Positions 1-6,076 of a stretch of 8,176 nt of DNA are shown here, in pieces. The notes under the pieces are model-generated. The model was not told the origin of the DNA. It saw only the letters and a list, made by a program, of their open reading frames with translations, and did not search any database. The position numbers and the translations under genes are program-made. Numbering within the stretch: the stretch's first letter is position 1; each line of letters begins with the position of its first letter. Location of the stretch: positions 1 through 8,176 of the forward strand of contig JALAHE010000193.1 in NCBI GenBank assembly GCA_022712075.1, given 5' to 3'. The stretch is from Galactobacter sp. GTDB lineage: Bacteria > Actinomycetota > Actinomycetes > Actinomycetales > Micrococcaceae.

Positions 1-1
1 A

Positions 2-1426
2 GATCTGATCGCGGACCCGGAGGCGTGTCGTGCGCTCATCGATGAGTACGGCTCGCCGGTCAACGTCCATGACTTCGCTCCGCTGGCGCGCAATTGCCGC
101 GAGCTCGTCGAGGCCGCCGCGGGATGCGGCGTGCCGTTGCGGGTCTTTGTGGCCCGCAAGGCCAACAAGACGCTGGGCTTGGTCGATGCCGCTACCTCGG
201 CGGGCCACGGCATCGACGTCGCTTCCTACCATGAACTGCGCCAATGCCTCGAGCGGGGCGTCTCCCCTCAGGACCTCATCGTCACTGCCGCAGTTAAATC
301 CCAAGCCCTGCTCACCCTGGCCGTCTCGACCGGTGTCGTGGTCAGCGTCGACAATCAAGATGAGCTCGAGGACCTCTTCCAGGTGGCGTCCGGCAGTGAG
401 CCAGGGGCAAACCCCGTAGAAATCGCTCTGCGCCTCTCCCCCACCGACCCGGACCTGCCCACCTCGCGTTTCGGGCTGCCCGCCGAGCAGTGGCTCAGCC
501 GCATCGCCCCAGTCACGCAGCCGGCGAACGCCAGGGGCGGGCCGGAGGTCCTCGTTTCGGGTCTCCACTTCCACCTCAACGGCTACTCGGCCCCCGAACG
601 GGTCCGAATGCTGGTGCACGCATGCAAGGCCGCTGATGCTCTGCGTGCAATCGGCCACCCCGTGGCCTTCATCGACATGGGCGGTGGTGTCCCCATCTCC
701 TACCTCGACGACGAAGAACCTTGGCGTGCCTTCTGGCGTGCCCTCGATGCAGACACCGAAGGGGCCATGACGTGGAAAGGCGACCGTCTCGGGCTGCGCG
801 ATCCCCGTCTCGATCGCCCGTCCGAATCGCTCTACCCTTTCTGGCAGCCGCTCTCGCGCGGCCCGTGGTTGTCGTCCATCCTGCGCGCGGAGGTTCCGGA
901 AAGCAGCGGCAACAGGAGCACCTCCGTCGCCCAGATGCTGATCGATCGCGGTCTTGAGCTCCGGTGCGAGCCTGGGCGCGCCGTCCTCGATGGTTGCGGC
1001 CTCACGCTGGTAGCCGTCGCGTTCCGCAAACACGATCGCGACGGAAACGGTTTGGTGGGTCTCCACATGAACCGCACACAGATGCGCTCCACCTCAGCGG
1101 ATGTGCTCCTGGATCCGCGCTGGGTGCGACGTTCCGGCACTCCCGTCGGAGAGCCGCAGACCGCCTTCCTGGTGGGTGCGTACTGTGTAGAGGACGAGGC
1201 CATCCTCCGCCGTCGACTCACGTTCCCCACCGGCGTGGACCGGGAGGATATCGCCGCGTTCATCAACACCGCCGGATACCTCATGCACATCGTCGAGAGC
1301 GCTTCGCACCAGCTCCCGCTCGCGCGCAACGTCGTCCGGTGCAGTGACACCTTTCATCCCGATGCGATGGACGCCGCGCCGCCCGGGGAGGCGGGTCAGG
1401 CCGCGGCGACAAGGGCGGTCCGATGA
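2..1426 (+). CDS. PLP-dependent decarboxylase-like enzyme, Y4yA / DAP-decarboxylase type, 5' partial
   Basis: The reading frame is open from the left edge, so the true start lies outside the window; 474 residues are visible. The fold-type III (alanine racemase-like barrel) decarboxylase signature is complete. Numbering from the first visible residue: Y-G-S-P-V near 16-20, the PLP-binding lysine in F-V-A-R-K-A-N at K53, G-H-G-I-D-V-A-S near 68-75, H-F-H-L-N-G at 189-194, D-M-G-G-G at 225-229 and C-E-P-G-R at 322-326 (both phosphate-binding in the family), C395 in G-A-Y-C-V-E-D matching the catalytic Cys of DAP/ornithine decarboxylases, and A-G-Y around 426. All catalytic positions are kept, so the enzyme is probably active on an amino acid. 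The substrate is unknown. The L-H-F-H-L-N-G and Y-C-V-E-D variants resemble the poorly characterised Y4yA group more than true LysA. An internal GTG at 131 lies downstream of family sequence, so it is not the start. The stop overlaps the next gene's start. Confidence 0.88.
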   Translation, partial: DLIADPEACRALIDEYGSPVNVHDFAPLARNCRELVEAAAGCGVPLRVFVARKANKTLGLVDAATSAGHGIDVASYHELRQCLERGVSPQDLIVTAAVKSQALLTLAVSTGVVVSVDNQDELEDLFQVASGSEPGANPVEIALRLSPTDPDLPTSRFGLPAEQWLSRIAPVTQPANARGGPEVLVSGLHFHLNGYSAPERVRMLVHACKAADALRAIGHPVAFIDMGGGVPISYLDDEEPWRAFWRALDADTEGAMTWKGDRLGLRDPRLDRPSESLYPFWQPLSRGPWLSSILRAEVPESSGNRSTSVAQMLIDRGLELRCEPGRAVLDGCGLTLVAVAFRKHDRDGNGLVGLHMNRTQMRSTSADVLLDPRWVRRSGTPVGEPQTAFLVGAYCVEDEAILRRRLTFPTGVDREDIAAFINTAGYLMHIVESASHQLPLARNVVRCSDTFHPDAMDAAPPGEAGQAAATRAVR

Positions 1427-1941
1427 TCGACGATGCCCCACCACGGACCGAGGACGGTCGCTACATTGTGGTCAACTCGCGCCGGTGGCGCGCCAGCGAC
1501 CCGTCCATCCCCGAAGCGTTCCGCCGAGAGCTCGTCAATGAGCTGATGAGCGCCAGGCGTGCCGTGAAAGCAGGCGAGCCAGGCGCGCGCGAACGCGTCT
1601 CAGACGCAAAAGTTGCTCTGGGGGAACGAGGGACGCCGTGGTGGGATGAGCCCACGGACACGGAATTCGCACGCCGAGCCATAGCAACTGCCAATACACT
1701 CCTGCGCCACCGTGAAGGGAAGAGCATCTGTCCCAGCGACGTGGCGCGTTCTATCGGAGGCGTTTCCTGGAGGAGCAGGATGGACGCCGTTCGAGTTGCT
1801 GTCGCCGGAGAGGCACAGGCTGGACGGCTACGCGCGACGCAGAAGGGGGAGAATGTCGATCTGGCGACGGCCAAGGGTCCCGTGCGCATCGTCGTGGGAG
1901 AGCATTTCGAACACGCACCTGAACCGAAGAGGACCGGATGA
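1423..1941 (+). CDS. DUF3253 domain protein
   Basis: This 172-residue soluble protein begins at an ATG that overlaps the upstream TGA by four bases (ATGA), so translation is probably coupled; I see no strong ribosome binding site. Residues 11-74 form a conserved-looking segment (D-G-R-Y-I-V-V-N, R-R-W-R-A-S-D-P-S-I-P, and L-G-E-R-G-T-P-W-W). Residues 83-158 match DUF3253: C-P-S-D-V-A-R, then W-R-S-R-M-D-A-V-R, G-R-L-R-A-T-Q-K-G, and K-G-P-V-R-I. The second half is likely a small winged-helix-like fold, an inference from the family pattern. No catalytic motif, signal peptide or membrane helix is visible. The biochemical function is unknown. Base composition dips inside the gene: one 60-base stretch, 1681-1740, is about 57% GC by hand count and carries codons such as ATA, ACA and AAT that are rare in neighbouring genes, hinting at a different history. 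Confidence 0.85.
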   Translation: MIDDAPPRTEDGRYIVVNSRRWRASDPSIPEAFRRELVNELMSARRAVKAGEPGARERVSDAKVALGERGTPWWDEPTDTEFARRAIATANTLLRHREGKSICPSDVARSIGGVSWRSRMDAVRVAVAGEAQAGRLRATQKGENVDLATAKGPVRIVVGEHFEHAPEPKRTG

Positions 1942-1945
1942 TGAT

Positions 1946-1968
1946 GCCGCCGCTGTTGAGTCGGCGGC
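1946..1968 (+). terminator. Hairpin just after the DUF3253 stop codon
   Basis: An inverted repeat GCCGCCG / CGGCGGC (7 bp stem, 9-nt loop) begins four bases after the DUF3253 stop. It could be an attenuating or 3'-stabilising hairpin or a weak intrinsic terminator. No T-run follows, and a stronger terminator candidate lies 100 bp downstream. Confidence 0.35.
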
Positions 1969-1987
1969 CTCCCTGTGCGGGATCGCT

Positions 1988-1999
1988 GCCTCTAGAGGC
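1988..1999. repeat. Perfect 12-bp palindrome
   Basis: GCCTCTAGAGGC is a perfect palindrome with no loop, in non-coding sequence 47 bp after the DUF3253 gene. A perfect dyad without a loop suits a protein-binding site better than an RNA hairpin, but no promoter or regulator gene is visible nearby, so it may be chance. Confidence 0.3.
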
Positions 2000-2073
2000 G
2001 ACGGTGGAATCTGGCGGCCCGGTCCAAGCGCGGGCGGCGTAGGTCTGCGCGGAAGGAATCTCGTATCGACGTT

Positions 2074-2093
2074 GCCTCCTTTAGGAGGCTTTT
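2074..2093 (+). terminator. Rho-independent terminator for the PLP enzyme/DUF3253 operon
   Basis: GCCTCC, loop TTTA, GGAGGC forms a 6-bp stem followed directly by TTTT on the + strand, the classic intrinsic terminator layout and the only one in this window with a clear T-run. It lies 132 bp after the DUF3253 stop. The left arm and loop contain CCTCCTTT, identical to the anti-Shine-Dalgarno end of 16S rRNA, probably by coincidence. Confidence 0.6.
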
Positions 2094-2144
2094 GGAGCAC
2101 CGCCGCGCCCGCCCCGCGGTCAGGCAACGCCCCCTCAACATCAA

Positions 2145-2189
2145 CAGCGCCGCCCGCCGATCCGGGGGATGGATCGACGGGCGGCGCTG
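2145..2189. terminator. Long bidirectional terminator between convergent genes
   Basis: A perfect 12-bp outer stem (2145-2156 with 2178-2189, arms starting CAGCGCCGCC), one C/A mismatch, and a 6-bp inner stem CGATCC/GGATCG close a 7-nt G-rich loop. It lies 24 bp beyond the stop of the leftward transporter gene and downstream of the rightward DUF3253 gene, so it can stop transcription from either side. There is no U-tract, as is common for actinobacterial terminators. The leftward transcript leaves the stem into TGTTGATGTTG, mildly T-rich. Confidence 0.7.
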
Positions 2190-2213
2190 AGGCGTAAGGC
2201 TGAGGGGAAGGGG

Positions 2214-3569
2214 TTACTTCGACTCGACCTTCTCGAACACGGTGGCACCGTGCTCCTGCTCCTCCTCGTTGCGGATCGAGAGGTCGATGCCCTGACGATC
2301 GCGGATGCACGAGACGGCGACGAAGCCGAGCACCACCACGATGCACAGGTACACCGAGATGCCGATGGTGCTGTGCGTCGCGTCCAGGATGGCCTGGGCG
2401 ATGAGCGGGGCAAACGCGCCGCCCAGGATGGCCCCCAGTGCATAGGAGATGGACACGCCGGAGAAGCGCACCGAGGCCGGGAACATCTCCGAGTACAGCG
2501 CGGCCTGCGGGCCGTAGGTGAACCCGAGGCCCACCGAGAACAGCGCGAGGGCCAGGTACAGCATGCCGATGGAGCCGGTGTTCATGATCGGGAAGATCAG
2601 GAACACGGCGATCGCGGAGCACACGAAGCCGATCTGGTAGGTGCGCACGCGGCCGATCTTGTCGGACAGAATGCCGCCCACCAGCGTGGTGATGAACCAG
2701 AACGCCGAACCGACGGCCACGGCGATCAGCACCTGCGTCTGGTCCATGTGCAGGTCCTTGGTCGTGTACTTCGTGATGAAGCCGCCCGTGGTCATGTAGC
2801 CCGGGGCGTTGTTGCCGGCAAACACGAGGGCGCCGAGCAGCACGAGGTACCAGTACTTCTTCAGCAGCACCACGATGGGGGCCTTGGTCTGCGCCTTGGT
2901 CTCGGCGATCTCCTGGAACACCGGGGACTCGTCGACCGAGCGACGGACCCAGTAGCCAACCAGAATCAGCACGATGGAGAGCAGGAACGGCACGCGCCAG
3001 CCCCACTCGGCAAAGGCGGCACCCGGCGAGATGACGCCGGTCATGAGCGCCATGACGCCCGAGGCCAGGAGCATGCCGAGCGGCACACCCAGCTGCGGGA
3101 AGGAGCCGGCCAGGCCGCGCTTCTTGGGGTCGGCGTGCTCAACGGCCATGAGCACGGCGCCGCCCCACTCGCCACCGGCGGAGATGCCCTGCAGCACGCG
3201 CAGGAACAGGAGCAGGATCGGCGCGGCGATGCCGATCTGCGCGTAGGTGGGCAGCACGCCGATGAGGGCCGTGGCGGCGCCCATCAGGAGCAGCGTGATG
3301 ACCAGCATGGCGCGGCGACCGATCTTGTCGCCATAGTGCCCGGCCAGGAAGGCGCCGAGCGGCCGGAACAGGAACGACAGGCCGATGGACGCGAACGCCA
3401 CGAGCTGCCCGACGGAGCCGCCGGCCGGGTCGAAGAACTGCTTGTTGAACACCAGCGCCACGGCGTTGGCGTAGATGAAGAAGTCGTACCACTCGACGGT
3501 GGTACCGATAATCGTGGCCGCGGCGACGCGTCGCCGGTTGGCAGTGTGGGTGGTGGCGGTAGACGTCAT
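2214..3569 (-). CDS. MFS transporter, metabolite:H+ symporter (MHS) family
   Basis: This complete 451-residue inner-membrane transporter has about 12 hydrophobic segments. MHS hallmarks: V-E-W-Y-D-F-F-I-Y in helix 1 (residues 25-33), the MFS loop G-H-Y-G-D-K-I-G-R-R (77-86), R-V-L-Q-G-I-S-A-G-G-E-W-G-G-A (124-138), R-S-V-D-E-S-P-V-F (210-218) at the central loop, the second loop L-S-D-K-I-G-R (301-307), and Y-G-P-Q-A-A-L-Y-S-E-M-F-P (352-364). Relatives such as ShiA, KgtP, ProP and citrate or dicarboxylate carriers import small organic acids or zwitterions with protons; the substrate here cannot be read from sequence. The chosen start gives M-T-S-T-A-T and has GGGGG 7 nt upstream. The frame extends to a GTG at 3650, but that would cover the predicted -10 box. 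The last 15 or so residues are a charged cytoplasmic tail. It is a single-gene unit with its own promoter and terminator. Confidence 0.93.
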   Translation of the reverse strand: MTSTATTHTANRRRVAAATIIGTTVEWYDFFIYANAVALVFNKQFFDPAGGSVGQLVAFASIGLSFLFRPLGAFLAGHYGDKIGRRAMLVITLLLMGAATALIGVLPTYAQIGIAAPILLLFLRVLQGISAGGEWGGAVLMAVEHADPKKRGLAGSFPQLGVPLGMLLASGVMALMTGVISPGAAFAEWGWRVPFLLSIVLILVGYWVRRSVDESPVFQEIAETKAQTKAPIVVLLKKYWYLVLLGALVFAGNNAPGYMTTGGFITKYTTKDLHMDQTQVLIAVAVGSAFWFITTLVGGILSDKIGRVRTYQIGFVCSAIAVFLIFPIMNTGSIGMLYLALALFSVGLGFTYGPQAALYSEMFPASVRFSGVSISYALGAILGGAFAPLIAQAILDATHSTIGISVYLCIVVVLGFVAVSCIRDRQGIDLSIRNEEEQEHGATVFEKVESK

Positions 3570-3630
3570 CGTGTTACCCCCGTCTCGAACGGATGTGAGT
3601 TTCGTGACGTGATGGGCGCCACGGGGACAG

Positions 3631-3659
3631 ATCGTATACGTTCTGACCACGCCTGTCCA
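3631..3659 (-). promoter_or_regulatory. Sigma70-type promoter of the MFS transporter
   Basis: Reading leftward, TGGACA (3654-3659; five of six matches to the -35 consensus), a 17-bp spacer and TACGAT (3631-3636) form the best promoter in the window. The start point would be near 3624, giving a leader of roughly 55 nt before the ATG at 3569. The spacer contains TGACCA (+ strand, 3644-3649), repeating a half of the palindrome upstream. Confidence 0.65.
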
Positions 3660-3669
3660 TCAGAGGTGT

Positions 3670-3694
3670 GACCAATTGGTCTACCTTCGTAGAC
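3670..3694. promoter_or_regulatory. Overlapping palindromes, probable operator for the MFS transporter
   Basis: GACCAATTGGTC (3670-3681) is a perfect 12-bp palindrome. It overlaps by 3 bp a second dyad, GTCTAC-CTTC-GTAGAC (3679-3694). Both lie just upstream of the leftward -35 box, about 45-70 bp before the predicted start point, where activators usually bind. A further TGACCA half-site falls inside the promoter spacer, where a repressor would act. The TGGTC/GACCA halves recall GntR/FadR-family sites, but here they are arranged back to back. No regulator gene is in the window. Confidence 0.5.
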
Positions 3695-3728
3695 TTTCGG
3701 TGACATGAAATCGGCCCATGCACGACGA

Positions 3729-3756
3729 CGCGCGGCCCCGTTTCCGGGGCCGCGCG
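3729..3756 (-). terminator. GC-rich terminator of the DUF4352-like gene
   Basis: A perfect 12-bp stem (CGCGCGGCCCCG / CGGGGCCGCGCG) with a 4-nt loop TTTC lies 35 bp past the stop of the leftward membrane protein gene and upstream of the transporter's promoter elements. It insulates the two leftward genes. There is no U-tract. Confidence 0.75.
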
Positions 3757-3791
3757 CGTCAGGTGCTGGGCCGGCCGGGAGGGCGCTCGGC

Positions 3792-4748
3792 TCAGCCGGC
3801 GCTCCAGAAGCCGGCGGTCGTCTCGCTCGCGAGGGCATCGGCCACGCGCACGGCGGAGCCCTTGAGGATGGTGTCGGTGTTCAAAGCGGACGGCACGTCG
3901 AAGCACACGGTGTAGCTGCCCGTCTCCCCCGCGGCCAGATCGGTCGCGAGCACCGGATTCTCCGGCAGCTGCGCGGGGCAGGAGGCGCCGTCCACTGTGG
4001 TGCCGTCGGCGGCGATGAGGTCGTAGGTGAGGTCCGTGCCTGGCGAGACGGCGGCGCCTGAGCGGTTCCCGACCTCCACGACGGCCGTGACGTAGCGCCC
4101 CTCGGCCCGCGGCGCGCTCGGGTCGGCCGAGGCCACGTCGGCGTCGGCGTTGAGCTCGATCTTCTGCACCACCACCCGCAGCTCGCCCACATTGGCGCCG
4201 GTCCCCACCGGCACCGCTGCCTCCACGAGCTCCGGCAGGAAGGAGGCCATGACCGACTCGTCGAAGGAGTCACCGGCCGCCTCGTTGTCTTCGTCATGCA
4301 CGAGCGCCTGGGCCTGCGCATCCAGCTCGGCGCGCAGCACCGCCGAGGTGCTCACGGGCGCCACGATCCCGGCGACGCAGAGCACCGAGGCCACCACGCC
4401 CGGCCACTTGCGCGCGCCGCGCAGGGCGGCGATGACCCAGGCGGCGCCGCCGAGGAAGAGCCCGATGCCGGCGGGCCACACCCAGTTCAGGGCCGTCGCC
4501 GGCCACACGGCGGCGACGATCGAGACCACGGCGGCGGCCGCGGCGAGCCCCGCGAGGATCCAGACCACGAGCGGCGTTGCTGCCCTCTCTGGGCGCACGG
4601 AGCCCTTCGGCCGCGCCGCGCGGCCGGTGCCGCGCCCGCCCACCCCGGCCGCGTCGTCGTCGGCCTGCTCGGCAAAACCCCACTGGCCCACGCCGCCCCC
4701 GTCCTGGGGCGCCGCGTTCGGATCGAGTTCGCGCGGTGAACGGCGCAC
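3792..4748 (-). CDS. Membrane protein with three TM helices and a DUF4352-like extracytoplasmic domain
   Basis: The 318-residue product starts at GTG, chosen because AGGAG sits 7 nt upstream; the open frame runs further upstream but that part is arginine/proline-rich noise. Residues 1-56 are a polar cytoplasmic tail. Hydrophobic helices lie at about 59-82, 88-109 and 116-137. A linker with an acidic patch (H-D-E-D-N-E near 151-156) leads to a beta-rich domain at about 185-302: V-V-V-Q-K-I-E-L, then G-R-Y-V-T-A-V-V-E-V-G-N-R-S, and a final A-A-G-E-T-G-S-Y-T-V-C-F-D-V. This follows the DUF4352 / Ig-like pattern of exported actinobacterial proteins. C257 and C282 could form a disulfide outside the cell. 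The function is unknown. With three TM helices and the N-terminus inside, the domain would face outward. It is divergent from the small membrane peptide gene at 4935. Confidence 0.82.
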   Translation of the reverse strand: MRRSPRELDPNAAPQDGGGVGQWGFAEQADDDAAGVGGRGTGRAARPKGSVRPERAATPLVVWILAGLAAAAAVVSIVAAVWPATALNWVWPAGIGLFLGGAAWVIAALRGARKWPGVVASVLCVAGIVAPVSTSAVLRAELDAQAQALVHDEDNEAAGDSFDESVMASFLPELVEAAVPVGTGANVGELRVVVQKIELNADADVASADPSAPRAEGRYVTAVVEVGNRSGAAVSPGTDLTYDLIAADGTTVDGASCPAQLPENPVLATDLAAGETGSYTVCFDVPSALNTDTILKGSAVRVADALASETTAGFWSAG

Positions 4749-4805
4749 GGTGGGGCTCCTGAAGATGCAGCGGTGCGGCGCCCGGGTTCGGGCGTGCAGG
4801 GCACC

Positions 4806-4811
4806 ACGGTA
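4806..4811 (-). promoter_or_regulatory. Possible -10 box of the DUF4352-like gene
   Basis: Leftward TACCGT fits the TANNNT -10 pattern, about 58 bp before the GTG start. No convincing -35 is present, which is common in this group. Weak evidence. Confidence 0.3.
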
Positions 4812-4893
4812 GCCCGGACGCCTGTGGGGTGCCTGTCCGCGCCGGCCCGGCGGGCCAAGGCCTTCGCCCCTTCCCGTCCGCCCGGCCACGACC

Positions 4894-4899
4894 TAGCCT
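4894..4899 (+). promoter_or_regulatory. Possible -10 box of the 52-aa membrane peptide gene
   Basis: TAGCCT within CCTAGCCTGGG fits TANNNT and lies 41 bp before the ATG. TTCCCG 17 bp upstream is a poor -35. The CCTANNNT context recurs before the two following + strand genes, which slightly raises its credibility. Confidence 0.35.
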
Positions 4900-4934
4900 G
4901 GGATCCACGTCATCGCCACCGTGTCAGGAGCGTC

Positions 4935-5093
4935 ATGTTCTCCCTGCTTGTAGCCGCCCCCGTCTCGCCCACCGTGGGCGCCATGACGCCGCTCGACGCG
5001 CTCGGCCCCGTCGCGATGGCCGTGGGCGTGCTCATGCTCGGCGTCCTGCTCTTCGGGATCGGTCGGCGCATCGCCAGGCGCCGCCGCCGCTGA
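4935..5093 (+). CDS. Small single-pass membrane protein, 52 aa
   Basis: Starting at ATG with AGGAG four bases upstream (slightly close spacing), this frame encodes 52 residues. A mildly hydrophobic N-terminus (M-F-S-L-L-V-A-A-P-V) is followed by one strong helix at about 23-43 and an arginine-rich end (G-R-R-I-A-R-R-R-R-R). The positive-inside rule puts the C-terminus in the cytoplasm. A second Met at residue 17 could be an alternative start but lacks a good ribosome site. I do not recognise the family. Support for it being real comes from the ribosome site, the possible promoter, the clean TM-plus-arginine layout, and its fit in the gap before the VOC gene. Function is unknown. Confidence 0.6.
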   Translation: MFSLLVAAPVSPTVGAMTPLDALGPVAMAVGVLMLGVLLFGIGRRIARRRRR

Positions 5094-5120
5094 CCCTTGT
5101 GAGCCGCGGCCCCGCGGGCC

Positions 5121-5126
5121 TACTTT
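5121..5126 (+). promoter_or_regulatory. Possible -10 box of the VOC protein gene
   Basis: TACTTT in CCTACTTTGGG fits the TANNNT pattern, 74 bp before the ATG. No good -35 is seen. A small CCGCG/CGCGG dyad just upstream (about 5105-5118) may end the preceding small gene's transcript. Confidence 0.35.
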
Positions 5127-5135
5127 GGGTTTCGC

Positions 5136-5175
5136 GGCGCCACGTTCGGCGCCCATCGCGGCCGCCACGGCGGCC
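5136..5175 (+). promoter_or_regulatory. Two tandem hairpins in the VOC gene leader
   Basis: GGCGCC (5136-5141), loop ACGTTC, GGCGCC (5148-5153) is followed by GGCCGC (5160-5165), loop CACG, GCGGCC (5170-5175). Both lie between the possible -10 box and the AGGGGG ribosome site. They would fold in the mRNA and could tune stability or translation. No known riboswitch is recognised, and GC-rich DNA produces such dyads by chance. Confidence 0.3.
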
Positions 5176-5194
5176 AGGAACGAGGGGGAACACC

Positions 5195-5980
5195 ATGGCA
5201 GAGGCAACCTTCCTGGCGGGCGCGCCGTGCTGGCTCGATCTGATGACGAGCAATACCGAGGGTGCCAAGGCGTTCTACGGACCACTGCTCGGCTGGGAGT
5301 TCCAGACCGGGGACCAGGAGCTCTACGGCGGCTACGTCACGGCGCTGCTCGGCGGCAAGCCCGTGGCCGGCATCATGCAGAAGCAGCCCGACCAGGCCGA
5401 CTTCCCCGACCTCTGGAGCACGTACCTCGGCACGGACGACGCCGAGGCCACCATGAAGGCCGTCACCGAGGCCGGCGGTGCCGTGCTCTTTGGCCCCATG
5501 GAGGTGCCCGAGCAAGGCTTCATGGGCATGGTGCAGGATCCGACTGGCGCCGCCGTCGGCACGTGGCAGCCCACGGGCATGCGCGGCTACGGCCTCGTGT
5601 ACGAGCCCGGCGCTCCGTACTGGCACGAGGTCTTCACGCGCGACTTCGGCACGAGCCTCGACTTCTACGCGTCCGCCTTCGGCTGGGACATCACGGTGGT
5701 CTCCGACACCGACGAGTTCCGCTACGCCACGCTCGGCGCCAACGAGGCCTCGCGCGCCGGCGTCATGGATGCGTCCGGCTTCCTACCCGAGGGCGTGCCG
5801 GCGCACTGGCGCGTGTACTTCGGCGTGGAGGACGTGCGAGCCTCGGCCGAGACGGTGGTGCAGCTGGGCGGCACGGTGCTCTCGGGCCCCGAGGACACCC
5901 CCTACGGCACCATCGCCACGATCCAGGACCCGTTCGGCGCGCAGCTGCAGCTGGCCTCCGGCTACCCGGCCGGTCGCTGA
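5195..5980 (+). CDS. Two-domain VOC family protein (glyoxalase / Cfp30B-like)
   Basis: The 261-residue soluble protein starts at ATG with AGGGGG about 7 nt upstream. It carries two vicinal oxygen chelate modules. Module 1 (about 8-126) has P-C-W-L-D-L, A-K-A-F-Y-G-P-L-L-G-W-E-F and M-V-Q-D-P-T-G-A. Module 2 (about 137-255) has P-Y-W-H-E-V-F, S-L-D-F-Y-A-S-A-F-G-W-D and I-Q-D-P-F-G-A. The tandem pattern matches actinobacterial Cfp30B-like proteins, often labelled hydroxylase or glyoxalase/bleomycin-resistance protein without a proven reaction. The Glu expected in the last strand of metal-dependent glyoxalases is not evident (G-T-W-Q at 122-125; Q-L-Q-L at 250-253), so classic glyoxalase I chemistry is doubtful; ligand binding is as likely. 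No signal peptide or TM helix. It is separated from the 52-aa gene by 101 bp and ends before a strong terminator, so probably monocistronic. Confidence 0.9.
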   Translation: MAEATFLAGAPCWLDLMTSNTEGAKAFYGPLLGWEFQTGDQELYGGYVTALLGGKPVAGIMQKQPDQADFPDLWSTYLGTDDAEATMKAVTEAGGAVLFGPMEVPEQGFMGMVQDPTGAAVGTWQPTGMRGYGLVYEPGAPYWHEVFTRDFGTSLDFYASAFGWDITVVSDTDEFRYATLGANEASRAGVMDASGFLPEGVPAHWRVYFGVEDVRASAETVVQLGGTVLSGPEDTPYGTIATIQDPFGAQLQLASGYPAGR

Positions 5981-6011
5981 CGAGCCAGGCGCAGCACCCG
6001 CTCGGGCAGCT

Positions 6012-6029
6012 GACGCACGAGGGGCCCCC
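6012..6029 (+). repeat. 18-nt direct repeat, copy 1 (second copy at 8078-8095)
   Basis: The 18 nt GACGCACGAGGGGCCCCC occur identically here and at 8078-8095. Each copy forms the upstream flank and left arm of a terminator hairpin, so the repeat brackets the secreted repeat-protein gene. It is probably a recurring terminator element of the genome. Confidence 0.7.
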
Positions 6030-6051
6030 ACCGAGGACTTGGGTGGGGGCC
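6023..6051 (+). terminator. Terminator after the VOC gene
   Basis: A perfect 10-bp stem GGCCCCCACC / GGTGGGGGCC with a 9-nt loop lies 42 bp past the VOC stop. No T-run follows. It shares its upstream flank and left-arm start with the terminator at 8087-8119. It ends about 25 bp before the next gene's possible -10 box, so it insulates the two genes. Confidence 0.75.
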
Positions 6052-6076
6052 ACTCACTTAGGCCTCGCCGCGCACC

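Noticed and set aside
1938..2042. A 34-codon frame starting ATGATGATG that overlaps the DUF3253 stop
   Set aside because: No ribosome site or recognisable sequence, and it contains the post-stop hairpin and the palindrome.
2060..2100. A fragment of a 16S rRNA 3' end
   Set aside because: CCTCCTTT matches, but the conserved sequence normally just before it in 16S rRNA is absent.
3570..3650. A 27-residue N-terminal extension of the transporter from a GTG at 3650
   Set aside because: It would cover the predicted -10 box, does not match family N-termini, and the internal ATG has a G-rich ribosome site at good spacing.
2169..3671. A 500-codon + strand open frame antisense to the transporter
   Set aside because: It is rich in R, G, H, E and Q with no domain, and lies opposite a gene with clear MFS motifs. 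Such frames are typical in GC-rich DNA.
4829..5194. An N-terminal extension of the VOC protein, or its fusion to upstream coding sequence
   Set aside because: The extension is arginine/proline-rich, overlaps the 52-aa gene in another frame, and the ATG at 5195 has a clear ribosome site and matches where the family begins.
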